From assembly GCA_964389755.1 (NCBI GenBank), contig CAYMEW010000010.1, positions 1-64,000 of the forward strand: a stretch of DNA of 64,000 nt, written 5' to 3'. Source of the DNA: JBBSUQ01 sp964389755 (GTDB taxonomy: Bacteria > Bacteroidota > Bacteroidia > Flavobacteriales_D > Crocinitomicaceae). Positions 35,754-44,411 of this stretch are shown piece by piece. Every line of letters begins with the position of its first letter. The stretch's first letter is position 1. The notes beneath the pieces were generated by a model. The model saw nothing but the letters and a program-made list of their open reading frames with translations, was not told the origin of the DNA and did no database searches. A program made the translations under genes and the position numbers.

Positions 35754-38700
35754 ATGAAAAAAAGTATACTCTCAACGCTCTTTGCACTTGTTGCAGTATG
35801 GAGTTTTTCCCAAACCCAATTCTGGTCGGATGACTTTGAAAGCGCCACGGCTCCCTCGAGTGGAACACGCACTCCGGAAAACAACGGCGGAAATGCCGCA
35901 ACTCCGTATACAGCCTATTTCCTTCGGACGAATGGAAGTGACATTGATCTCAGCAACTTTTCAGACGGAATGCCTTACAGCAATTACCAGGGCACCTGGT
36001 TTTGGGCCGGTGAGGATCATGACAATGCCTTTGGCGTCGGGAACGAAGAACAGCAGATCGACTGGACCGGGATTGACATCACGGGCAAGCCGGGACTTTC
36101 TTTTCGCGGGCTTTTCGGAGCACAGGGAACCTCTGCCGCCTGGGATAACACGGCGTTTGGAAATTCATCGAGCGATTACATCATTGTCGAATACAGTGTG
36201 GACGGCGGCGCTTACCAAAAGTTGATCGCTTTTTACTCAAATAACCCGACGAACAAAATGCTTGCAGAAGATACAGACGGTGATTTGATCGGCGACGGCT
36301 CTACCCTGTCGAAGACCATGACCGAATTCAACAAAAGTATTCCTCAGACAGGCTCTACACTTGCTATTCGTATACGGGTTTTTTCCAACAATACGTACAA
36401 CGAAGAGTGGGCCATTGACAATTTTCGTCTCTATTACGTATCCTGTGTAAATCCGACTATCACAGCCAACCCTCCAAACCGCACCATTTGTAGCGGAAGT
36501 AACACGACTTTTTCAATTAGTGCAAGCGGTGCCACGGCCTACCAGTGGCAGGTAAATACCGGAAGTGGTTTTTCAGATATTTCCAACGGAGGAGTTTATT
36601 CGAACGCCACCACAAGCACACTGACTATTACCGGTGCCACACCATCCATGAACGGATACCAGTATCGCGGCGTCGCGAAAAACGGAAGTTGTTCCACGAA
36701 CTCCAACGCGGGAACGCTCACCGTTTCTAATCTTACGGTTTCCTCCAGTGCGAAAAACGATGTTTCGTGCAATGGACTAAGTAACGGATCTGCAGCGGTT
36801 GTAGCCAGCGGCGGAATTACACCCTATTCCTACAGTTGGTCCCCGAGCGGAGGAAGTTCATCTATTGCGACAGGACTTGCTGCCGGAACTTATACAGTTA
36901 CGATTAACGATAACATCGGCTGTACGGCAACCAAAACGTTTACCATCAACGAACCATCGGCCTTATCCGTCTCATCTTCGAAAACGGATGTGACTTGTAA
37001 CGGCGGATCGAACGGTACGGCAACCGTGAGTGTTTCCGGAGGAACTCCTTCCTATTATTATTCCTGGTCGCCTGCGGGTGGAACCGGCGCAACTGCCACA
37101 GGACTTGCAGCCGGAACTTACACCTGTACGATCAGTGATGCGAACGGTTGTTCAACTACAAAAACAGTAACGATCAACCAACCTGTAGCTATGAATGCTT
37201 CGACTTCGAAGACCGACGTTAGCTGTAATGGCGGTTCAAACGGAACGGCTTCCGTAAGTGTTTCCGGAGGAGCTACTCCATACAGTTATTCCTGGTCTCC
37301 GGCAGGCGGAACAAACGCAACGGCTACCGGACTTGCAGCGGGAACCTATACCGTTACAATTACGGATAACAACACCTGTCAGATCACGAAAAGCGTGACC
37401 ATCACACAACCGACAGCGATCACTGCAACTACTTCCAAAACGGACGTAAGCTGCAACGGCGGATCAAACGGAACAGCAACGGTTAGCGCTTCGGGTGGTA
37501 ACGGACCTTACTCTTATTCCTGGTCACCATCAGGCGGAACGAATGCAAGCGCAACGGGACTGGCAGCGGGAACATATACTGTAACGATCACAGACAATAA
37601 CACCTGTCAGATTACGAAAAGCGTGACGATTACACAACCGACAGCGATCACGGCAACTACTTCCAAAACGGACGTAAGTTGCAACGGAGGATCAAACGGA
37701 ACAGCAACGGTTAGCGCCACGGGCGGTACGGGACCTTACTCTTATTCCTGGTCTCCGGCGGGCGGAACAAACGCAACCGCTACCGGCCTTGCGGCAGGAA
37801 CATATACCGTCACAATTACGGATAACAACACTTGTCAGATTACAAAAACCGTGACGATTACGCAACCGACGGCGCTCACTGCAACCACTTCCAAAACGGA
37901 TGTAAGCTGCAATGGCGGATCAAACGGAACAGCAACGGTTAGCGCTTCGGGCGGTACAGGACCTTACTCTTATTCCTGGTCTCCGGCAGGCGGAACGAAT
38001 GCAACCGCTACCGGGCTTGCGGCCGGAATGTATACCGTAACGATTACGGATAACAACACCTGTCAGATTACGAAAAGTGTGACGATCACCCAACCGACCG
38101 CAATCACGGCAACTACTTCCAAAACGGATGTAAGCTGCAACGGCGGATCAAACGGAACAGCGACAGTTAGCGCTTCGGGTGGTAACGGACCATACTCTTA
38201 TTCCTGGTCTCCGGCAGGCGGAACAAATGCAACTGCTACCGGCCTTGCGGCAGGAACGTATACCGTAACGATTACGGATAACAACACTTGTCAGATTACA
38301 AAAACCGTGACGATTACGCAACCGACCGCAATCACGGCAACTACTTCCAAAACGGACGTAAGCTGCAACGGCGGATCAAACGGAACAGCAACGGTTAGCG
38401 CTTCGGGTGGTAACGGACCTTACTCTTATTCCTGGTCACCATCAGGCGGAACGAATGCAAGCGCAACGGGACTGGCAGCGGGAACATATACTGTAACGAT
38501 CACAGACAATAACACCTGTCAGATTACGAAAAGCGTGACGATTACACAACCGACAGCGATCACGGCAACTACTTCCAAAACGGACGTAAGTTGCAACGGA
38601 GGATCAAACGGAACAGCAACGGTTAGCGCCACGGGCGGTACGGGACCTTACTCCTATTCGTGGTCTCCGGCAGGCGGAACAAACGCGACCGCTACAGGAC

Positions 38701-41168
38701 TTTCGGCCGGAACATATACCGTAACAATTACGGATAACAACACCTGTCAGATCACAAAAAGCGTGACCATCACTGAACCGACGGCAATCACTGCAGCCAC
38801 TTCCAAAACAGACGTTAGTTGTAACGGCGGATCAAACGGAACAGCATCGGTAACTCCATCCGGCGGAACAGCACCTTACAGCTATTCCTGGTCGCCAGCG
38901 GGCGGAACAAATGCAACTGCTACCGGGCTTGCCGCCGGAACGTATACCGTGACCATCACGGACCAAAATTCCTGCACAATTACAAAAAGCGTAACGATCA
39001 ACGAACCGACCGCTATAACTGTAAACCTGGATGCCCAAACGAATGTAAGCTGTAATGGCGGAGCCAATGGTTCGGCAACCGTTAGCGTAAGCGGCGGTAG
39101 TGGAAACTATAGCTATGCATGGTCACCATCAGGCGGAACAGCAGCCACAGCAAGTGGTCTTGCGGCCGGGACATATACCGTGACGATTACGGATGATAAT
39201 TCATGTTCGGCTACGCAAAACGTAACGATTACCGAACCGGCTACTCTTTCTGCAAACATCAGTTCTCAGACAAACCTGAGCTGTAATGGTGCTGCAAACG
39301 GTTCAGCTACGATTAGCGTTACAGGCGGAACGGCTCCTTACCAGTATTCCTGGTCTCCGTCAGGCGGATCTGCGGCTACCGCAAGCGGACTGGCTGCCGG
39401 AACTTATACAGTAACCGTTACGGACGATAACTCATGCACGACGACGCAAACCGTTACTATTAGCGAGCCTGCCATGTTGAGTGCTTCGTCATCTGCGACA
39501 GATGTCAGCTGTAATGGCGGAGCGAACGGCACGGCAACCGTGAGTGTTTCCGGAGGAATTTCCCCCTATAATTATTCATGGTCTCCTTCCGGAGGAGCAG
39601 CGGCTACAGCGACCGGACTCACCGCCGGATCGTATACCGTGACCATCACAGACCAGAATTCCTGCACAATCACAGAAAATGTAACGATTAACGAACCGAC
39701 CGCATTGACAGCAACCCTGGATGCACAAACAAATGTGAGCTGTAACGGCGGATCTAACGGTTCGGCAACGGTTAGCGTAAGTGGCGGTAGCGGAACATAT
39801 AGCTATGCATGGTCACCATCAGGCGGAACAGCATCCACAGCAAGCGGACTTGCAGCAGGGACGTATACAGTTACAATAACGGATGACAATTCCTGTACGA
39901 CTTCACAAAGTGTTACGATCGTCGAACCCACTGCTTTATCGGCGGCGATCAGCGCTCAGACAGATGTTAGCTGTAACGGTGGAAATAACGGTTCCGCAAC
40001 CGTTGACGTAAGCGGAGGAACCGCTCCATATCAGTATTCATGGGCTCCGACGGGCGGAACAGCCGCTACGGCTACAGGTCTGGACGCCGGTACCTATACT
40101 GTAACAGTCACTGATGACAATGCCTGTATACAAACACAATCGGTAACGATTACCGAGCCGACACCGATCGTTGTTTCCGCTTCGCAAACAAATGTGAGTT
40201 GTAATGGCGATTCGGATGGATCAGCTTCTGTTACCGTTTCAGGAGGAGTAGCACCTTATTCGTATTCGTGGACACCTTCCGTGGGTACAACGGCTTCGGT
40301 TACCGATCTTGCGGCAGGCACCTATACCGTAACAATTACGGATGCAAACAACTGTTCGGAAACCGAAAACTTTACCGTTACTGAACCGCCGATGATCACA
40401 TCCTCAGAAACGCAGGTTGCCTGTGATTCATTCGAATGGACCGACGGAAATACGTACATGACTTCAGGAAGCTATACGCAAACGCTCTCCTCCGTTGTTT
40501 CGGGCTGCGACTCGGTTGTGACACTCAACCTTACTATCAATGCCAGTTCCTTTGAAAGCGAAACGGTTGAAGCCTGCGGCTCTTACACCTGGACAGACGG
40601 AAATGATTATAATACGTCGGGAACCTATACCCAAAACCTGACGACGGTGAACGGATGCGACTCCATCGTTGAGCTCGTGCTGACCATCAACAGCCTTCCG
40701 ACACCGACAATTACGTCAACGGATGGTGTTACATTGATGGCGCAGGGCACAACCAGCACGTATCAGTGGATCAACTGTTCGGATAATTCACCGATAACGG
40801 GAGCGACTTCGAATACCTTTGTGGCAGACGAAAACGGAAATTATGCCGTGATCTTTACATCTGCGCAGGGTTGTCAGGATACTTCATCCTGCTTCGAAGT
40901 AACAACCGTGGGCATCAACGAACTTGAAAATTCAAATGTGTCCGTAACGGTTTACCCGAACCCGACCGGCGGAAGTTGTTTCATCAGCCTTTCCGGAATT
41001 TCGGAAACAGCGTTGTTCATTTACGACGCGCATGGCAAACTGGTAGCGCACTTTGAACACGTGACAGATGGCCAGGAAGTTTCACTCGACAGTATGCAAC
41101 CGGGAGTTTACCTTGTTCGTGGAATCCACGCATCAGGTACCTGGACGCAGCAGTTGATCCGCCAATAA
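35754..41168 (+). CDS. SprB-like giant repeat adhesin secreted by T9SS
   Basis: A 1804-residue surface protein. ATG 35754 gives a clean signal peptide (MKKSILSTLFALVAVWSFSQ). Residues 21-230 form a lectin/jelly-roll-like domain with DDFES, GVGNEEQQIDW and EWAIDNFRLYY. An Ig-like module with NRTICSGSN follows. Then come sixteen SprB repeats of 76 residues (KTDVSCNGGSNGTATV, then GPYSYSWSP, AAGTYTVTITD and TxP), two modules ending GCDSxxxLxLTI, and a T9SS type A sorting domain (VYPNPTGGSCFISL, ending TQQLIRQ). SprB of Flavobacterium is a motile gliding adhesin. This protein is shorter and may serve attachment or gliding. Confidence 0.93.
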   Translation: MKKSILSTLFALVAVWSFSQTQFWSDDFESATAPSSGTRTPENNGGNAATPYTAYFLRTNGSDIDLSNFSDGMPYSNYQGTWFWAGEDHDNAFGVGNEEQQIDWTGIDITGKPGLSFRGLFGAQGTSAAWDNTAFGNSSSDYIIVEYSVDGGAYQKLIAFYSNNPTNKMLAEDTDGDLIGDGSTLSKTMTEFNKSIPQTGSTLAIRIRVFSNNTYNEEWAIDNFRLYYVSCVNPTITANPPNRTICSGSNTTFSISASGATAYQWQVNTGSGFSDISNGGVYSNATTSTLTITGATPSMNGYQYRGVAKNGSCSTNSNAGTLTVSNLTVSSSAKNDVSCNGLSNGSAAVVASGGITPYSYSWSPSGGSSSIATGLAAGTYTVTINDNIGCTATKTFTINEPSALSVSSSKTDVTCNGGSNGTATVSVSGGTPSYYYSWSPAGGTGATATGLAAGTYTCTISDANGCSTTKTVTINQPVAMNASTSKTDVSCNGGSNGTASVSVSGGATPYSYSWSPAGGTNATATGLAAGTYTVTITDNNTCQITKSVTITQPTAITATTSKTDVSCNGGSNGTATVSASGGNGPYSYSWSPSGGTNASATGLAAGTYTVTITDNNTCQITKSVTITQPTAITATTSKTDVSCNGGSNGTATVSATGGTGPYSYSWSPAGGTNATATGLAAGTYTVTITDNNTCQITKTVTITQPTALTATTSKTDVSCNGGSNGTATVSASGGTGPYSYSWSPAGGTNATATGLAAGMYTVTITDNNTCQITKSVTITQPTAITATTSKTDVSCNGGSNGTATVSASGGNGPYSYSWSPAGGTNATATGLAAGTYTVTITDNNTCQITKTVTITQPTAITATTSKTDVSCNGGSNGTATVSASGGNGPYSYSWSPSGGTNASATGLAAGTYTVTITDNNTCQITKSVTITQPTAITATTSKTDVSCNGGSNGTATVSATGGTGPYSYSWSPAGGTNATATGLSAGTYTVTITDNNTCQITKSVTITEPTAITAATSKTDVSCNGGSNGTASVTPSGGTAPYSYSWSPAGGTNATATGLAAGTYTVTITDQNSCTITKSVTINEPTAITVNLDAQTNVSCNGGANGSATVSVSGGSGNYSYAWSPSGGTAATASGLAAGTYTVTITDDNSCSATQNVTITEPATLSANISSQTNLSCNGAANGSATISVTGGTAPYQYSWSPSGGSAATASGLAAGTYTVTVTDDNSCTTTQTVTISEPAMLSASSSATDVSCNGGANGTATVSVSGGISPYNYSWSPSGGAAATATGLTAGSYTVTITDQNSCTITENVTINEPTALTATLDAQTNVSCNGGSNGSATVSVSGGSGTYSYAWSPSGGTASTASGLAAGTYTVTITDDNSCTTSQSVTIVEPTALSAAISAQTDVSCNGGNNGSATVDVSGGTAPYQYSWAPTGGTAATATGLDAGTYTVTVTDDNACIQTQSVTITEPTPIVVSASQTNVSCNGDSDGSASVTVSGGVAPYSYSWTPSVGTTASVTDLAAGTYTVTITDANNCSETENFTVTEPPMITSSETQVACDSFEWTDGNTYMTSGSYTQTLSSVVSGCDSVVTLNLTINASSFESETVEACGSYTWTDGNDYNTSGTYTQNLTTVNGCDSIVELVLTINSLPTPTITSTDGVTLMAQGTTSTYQWINCSDNSPITGATSNTFVADENGNYAVIFTSAQGCQDTSSCFEVTTVGINELENSNVSVTVYPNPTGGSCFISLSGISETALFIYDAHGKLVAHFEHVTDGQEVSLDSMQPGVYLVRGIHASGTWTQQLIRQ
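37425..37741 (+). repeat. 317-bp perfect direct repeat, copy 1
   Basis: Identical over 317 bp to 38337-38653 by direct reading. The offset is 912 bp, exactly four 228-bp repeat units. Synonymous positions are also identical, indicating recent block duplication or gene conversion. Confidence 0.85.
38337..38653 (+). repeat. 317-bp perfect direct repeat, copy 2
   Basis: Second copy of the 37425-37741 segment. Identity ends at base 38653, where C replaces T (CTCC against CTCT). Confidence 0.85.
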
Positions 41169-41195
41169 CGAATGAGCGATAAATAAATATCAGGA

Positions 41196-41223
41196 CCGTC
41201 CGCCTTTGCGGACGGTTTTTTTA
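41196..41223 (+). terminator. Rho-independent terminator after the SprB-like gene
   Basis: Stem ACCGTCCGC / GCGGACGGT with a 4-base loop and a seven-T run, 28 bp after the stop. Confidence 0.92.
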
Positions 41224-41267
41224 TGGGCAGGCCGCTGATCCACTACCACCGGGTTTCCTTTTTTCAC

Positions 41268-41275
41268 TATATTTG
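41268..41275 (+). promoter_or_regulatory. Putative -7 element TATATTTG of pyrH-frr
   Basis: TATATTTG, 22 bp before the pyrH ATG at 41298. No TTG at ideal spacing was found upstream. Confidence 0.5.
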
Positions 41276-41297
41276 CGCGACTCCAATTTTCCGGGTA

Positions 41298-42002
41298 ATG
41301 AAGTACAAACGTATTCTTTTGAAACTGAGCGGCGAGTCACTCATGGGTGATAAGCAGTTCGGAATTGACAATAACAGACTCAGTGATTACGCCCGACAGA
41401 TCCGGGAAATTCACCAACTGGGAGTTGAGATCGCGATCGTGATCGGTGGCGGAAACATTTTCAGGGGAGTTCAGGCGGAAGAAGGCGGGATGGACCGTAC
41501 GCACGGAGATTACATGGGAATGCTTGCCACAATGATCAATGCGATGGCCCTGCAGTCTGCACTCGAATCGCACGGAGTGATGACACGCTTGCTCTCAGCA
41601 ATTGAGATGAAAGAGATCGCAGAACCGTTTATCCGCAGAAGAGCCGTTCGTCACCTCGAAAAAGGACGTGTGGTGATCTTCGGAGCCGGAACCGGAAATC
41701 CTTTCTTTACAACCGATTCCGCCGCATCCCTGCGCGCGATTGAAATCAATGCAGATGTTATCCTAAAGGGAACACGTGTCGACGGAATTTACACCGCGGA
41801 TCCGGAAAAAGATAAGACAGCTACCAAATACGACCGCATCAGTTTTGACGATGTATACGCCAACGGCCTGAAAGTAATGGACCTTACGGCATTTACCCTG
41901 TGTAAGGAAAATGATCTTCCGATCATTGTTTTCGATATGGACACGCCCGGAAACCTGAAGGCACTCATGGAAGGCGAACAGGTTGGTACAATCGTTTGTT
42001 AA
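41298..42002 (+). CDS. pyrH: Uridylate kinase (UMP kinase)
   Basis: A 234-residue hexameric kinase converting UMP to UDP. ATG 41298 gives MKYKRILLKLSGESLMG, the family start; 25 upstream in-frame codons cover the terminator and promoter and are excluded. Other motifs: IVIGGGNIFRG, MGMLATMINAMAL, GTGNPFFTTDSAA and VDGIYTADPEKD. Paired with frr 33 bp downstream, a common bacterial arrangement. Confidence 0.97.
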   Translation: MKYKRILLKLSGESLMGDKQFGIDNNRLSDYARQIREIHQLGVEIAIVIGGGNIFRGVQAEEGGMDRTHGDYMGMLATMINAMALQSALESHGVMTRLLSAIEMKEIAEPFIRRRAVRHLEKGRVVIFGAGTGNPFFTTDSAASLRAIEINADVILKGTRVDGIYTADPEKDKTATKYDRISFDDVYANGLKVMDLTAFTLCKENDLPIIVFDMDTPGNLKALMEGEQVGTIVC

Positions 42003-42035
42003 AACGGATGCATTGCTAAATTTAAATAAAAGAAC

Positions 42036-42599
42036 ATGACCGAAGAACTGAACATGATTTACGAGGATTTCAAAACGGCGAATAAAAAATCGCTGGACCA
42101 CATGGAAAACGAACTCGTAAAGATCCGTGCCGGAAAAGCCACCCCGTCGATGCTCAGCAGTGTTTCCGTCGATTACTACGGTACACAAACCCCGCTTGCA
42201 CAGGTAGCGAACATCACGACTATGGATGCCCGAACACTCACCGTGCAACCCTGGGAAAAAACGATGCTCAACGAAATTGCCAAAGGAATTATCAATGCAA
42301 ACCTCGGATTTGCACCTCAAAACAATGGCGAACAACTGATCATCAGCGTTCCCCCGCTCACCGAGGAACGTCGCCGTGACCTGGTAAAGCGTGCAAAATC
42401 AGAAGCTGAAAATGCGAAGGTAGCCGTGCGTAACAACCGCAAGGATGCAATGGATATGCTGAAGGAACTCAAAAATGACGGACTTGCCGAAGACATCGTG
42501 AAAGATGCAGAGAACGAGATTCAGCAGATCACTAATAACTACACGAAACGTGCAGATGATCTGCTCGAAGCAAAGGAAAAAGAGATCATGACAATCTGA
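42036..42599 (+). CDS. frr: Ribosome recycling factor
   Basis: A 187-residue protein that splits post-termination ribosomes with EF-G. Conserved blocks: VKIRAGKATPSML, YYGTQTPLAQVANI, WEKTMLNEIAKGI and PLTEERRRDLVKRAK. Standard length and shape (three-helix bundle plus beta/alpha domain). It shares the pyrH promoter and is followed by a strong terminator. Confidence 0.98.
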   Translation: MTEELNMIYEDFKTANKKSLDHMENELVKIRAGKATPSMLSSVSVDYYGTQTPLAQVANITTMDARTLTVQPWEKTMLNEIAKGIINANLGFAPQNNGEQLIISVPPLTEERRRDLVKRAKSEAENAKVAVRNNRKDAMDMLKELKNDGLAEDIVKDAENEIQQITNNYTKRADDLLEAKEKEIMTI

Positions 42600-42616
42600 T
42601 CGAATGACATACATTT

Positions 42617-42649
42617 AAAAAAGCGGAAACTGAAATTTCCGCTTTTTTT
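42617..42649 (+). terminator. Rho-independent terminator after frr
   Basis: Stem AAAAAGCGGAAA / TTTCCGCTTTTT with a seven-T run, 18 bp after the frr stop. Confidence 0.92.
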
Positions 42650-42687
42650 GTACCCGGTAACCTCAATGAGGTTCGAATTTGTCGAGC

Positions 42688-42712
42688 CAAAAAAAAGCGG
42701 CCGGAGCCGCTT
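42688..42712 (-). terminator. Rho-independent terminator for the 42737-44302 gene
   Basis: On the minus strand the stem AAGCGGC / GCCGCTT is followed by a run of eight T (A-tract at 42689-42696). It lies 25 bp past the stop of the minus-strand gene. Confidence 0.85.
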
Positions 42713-42736
42713 CTGGAAGTTATTTGTATTTCAAGT

Positions 42737-44302
42737 TTATTCGTTCATCGTCAGTAAACCGAAACGTTCTTTTCTTCGGAGGAAGGTATACAGCAACATG
42801 GTACGGTTTTTATAATCGATGCGGAAGAGTTTGGGTACGGCAACGGTTCCTACATCCTTTCGCGAGAAGAAAGTTTTACGCTCCATTTCGCCGTCTTCAA
42901 GATCGAGGGTTACGAGTGCTACCCGGTTCTTTTTCTTATCGAATCGCGCATAATTGATCGTATTGTCGTCGTCCACGATAAACTTGCCGTTTTCATCGTA
43001 ATTCTTTTCACTGTCGTTGAAGATGAAACAGAGTTTTCCGTCATCGACAAAGCGTGCATAACTACTGAAAGGTCCGCCGTCATTCGTGCTCACCTGTCGC
43101 TTCAGGATCTTTTTCAGCCAGGCAAAACGTCCGTCTTTGTTGATTTTAAATGCGATGATGTCGTTGTAATAATAGTAATATGTGGTCGTGGTGCTTCCGT
43201 TTTGATTGTAGTGCGTCACAACCCGCACGTAATATTGCTCGATCGAACCGACAATATCCCCGTTTTTAGTCACTTCCGTATTGCGCATGATGTAGTTATA
43301 CAACTGCGGCTGACCTTTTCCTTTGGAAGCACGCTTGTCTGCCTTTTTCTTTTGCTTATCGGACCAGCCTTCCGTGATAAAATCTTTGGAAAAGTCCTCG
43401 AAGCTTTCGCTGATTACCTGCTTTTTATCAAAATCGGCAATGATGCTGAACACGCCCTTGATACCGGACGCTTTACTTTTGCTATACAAACCGGTCAGGG
43501 TAAACAGGTTGTCATTGTTCCCCGTAAGGATCAGCGTACGCGCCACGCGTCCGCCCATGTCGAGTGAAAACTCATCCAGGCCATCCGGTGTGATCTGGTA
43601 AATGTGCATGGATTTGAAAGAGCGTTTTTTGAGTTTTTGCCCGTCTTCCAGCGAGTATTCCTCGATGGCCATGAAAAAGTCTCCGGTATTGGACAGGTAC
43701 AGTGCCGTAATATCGGCCAAACCGTCCTCGAAAGGCAATTCGTATTCACCTTCCGAATTCACATTCAGTTCACTGTCGTATACTTTGTAACCGTAAGTGG
43801 TGTGCTTGCTTTTTCGTTCCACCACTTCCCAGTAAACGGTAAAAAACTCGTCATCGCGGGAAGCCAGGATTGAAAAGCTTTTACTGGAACGCTTTTTCTC
43901 GGCCGTCAGGCGCCCTACTTCCATCGGGTCACCGACCGGTTCGATATTCTTTGAGAACTCCTGCATGTACAGGATCTCTTCCGTTCCGATCTTATCGCTC
44001 ATAAAGACGTATAGTTTTCCCTTGAGGGCGATACAGTCTTCAAAACTGGTCATGTTGTTATCGACCGACATTTTAATACGGCCCGTGGCACTCATCACGA
44101 AGGAAGAATGATAAGTTACATAAAGCGAGGAAAAAATTTGTCCCTTATAACGAAGTGCAAAGAAGTCTTTGCCGGATACGGGAAGCAGGTTTGTTACACG
44201 TCCCGGTGACTTTTCGGTGAGCCCCCAGTCAATTTTGTAAGCGTGGAGCCGCGGTGTGATAAGCCCTAACAGGCAGATGGTTAGAAAGATTTTTTGTTTC
44301 AT
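42737..44302 (-). CDS. Secreted protein of unknown function, paralogue A
   Basis: A 521-residue exported protein with a signal peptide (MKQKIFLTICLLGLITPRLHA). The mature start YKIDWGLTEKSPGRVTNLLPV is closely similar to the next gene. Many short beta strands with FALRYKG, GRIKMSVDN, LPFEDGLADI and SNTGDFFMAI blocks suggest a beta-propeller. A basic stretch (KKKADKRASKGKGQ) and Asp/Asn-rich loops near the end are distinctive. No sorting domain is visible, so periplasmic or outer-membrane location is possible. I do not recognise the family. Confidence 0.8.
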   Translation of the reverse strand: MKQKIFLTICLLGLITPRLHAYKIDWGLTEKSPGRVTNLLPVSGKDFFALRYKGQIFSSLYVTYHSSFVMSATGRIKMSVDNNMTSFEDCIALKGKLYVFMSDKIGTEEILYMQEFSKNIEPVGDPMEVGRLTAEKKRSSKSFSILASRDDEFFTVYWEVVERKSKHTTYGYKVYDSELNVNSEGEYELPFEDGLADITALYLSNTGDFFMAIEEYSLEDGQKLKKRSFKSMHIYQITPDGLDEFSLDMGGRVARTLILTGNNDNLFTLTGLYSKSKASGIKGVFSIIADFDKKQVISESFEDFSKDFITEGWSDKQKKKADKRASKGKGQPQLYNYIMRNTEVTKNGDIVGSIEQYYVRVVTHYNQNGSTTTTYYYYYNDIIAFKINKDGRFAWLKKILKRQVSTNDGGPFSSYARFVDDGKLCFIFNDSEKNYDENGKFIVDDDNTINYARFDKKKNRVALVTLDLEDGEMERKTFFSRKDVGTVAVPKLFRIDYKNRTMLLYTFLRRKERFGLLTMNE

Positions 44303-44411
44303 AACAGCTATATAAGTTTAAAATTGCGTGCCGAAAGATACGAAACAATGCGTATACGTTTTAATACATTGAATCAATTAATCGAGTTAAAGGGCCCTTG
44401 CTAATGCACCA

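Larger units (their letters stand above)
36745..40393 (+). repeat. Array of 16 SprB repeats, 228-bp unit
   Basis: Sixteen in-frame units average 228 bp. The central units 4-9 are nearly identical at protein level, while the outer units are diverged. Units 4-5 and 8-9 share a perfect nucleotide copy. The pattern suggests growth by unequal recombination from the middle. Confidence 0.9.

Noticed and set aside
36745..40393. Regular repeats suggestive of a CRISPR array
   Set aside because: Units are 228 bp, in frame and translate to SprB repeats; there are no short palindromic repeats or spacers, and no cas genes.
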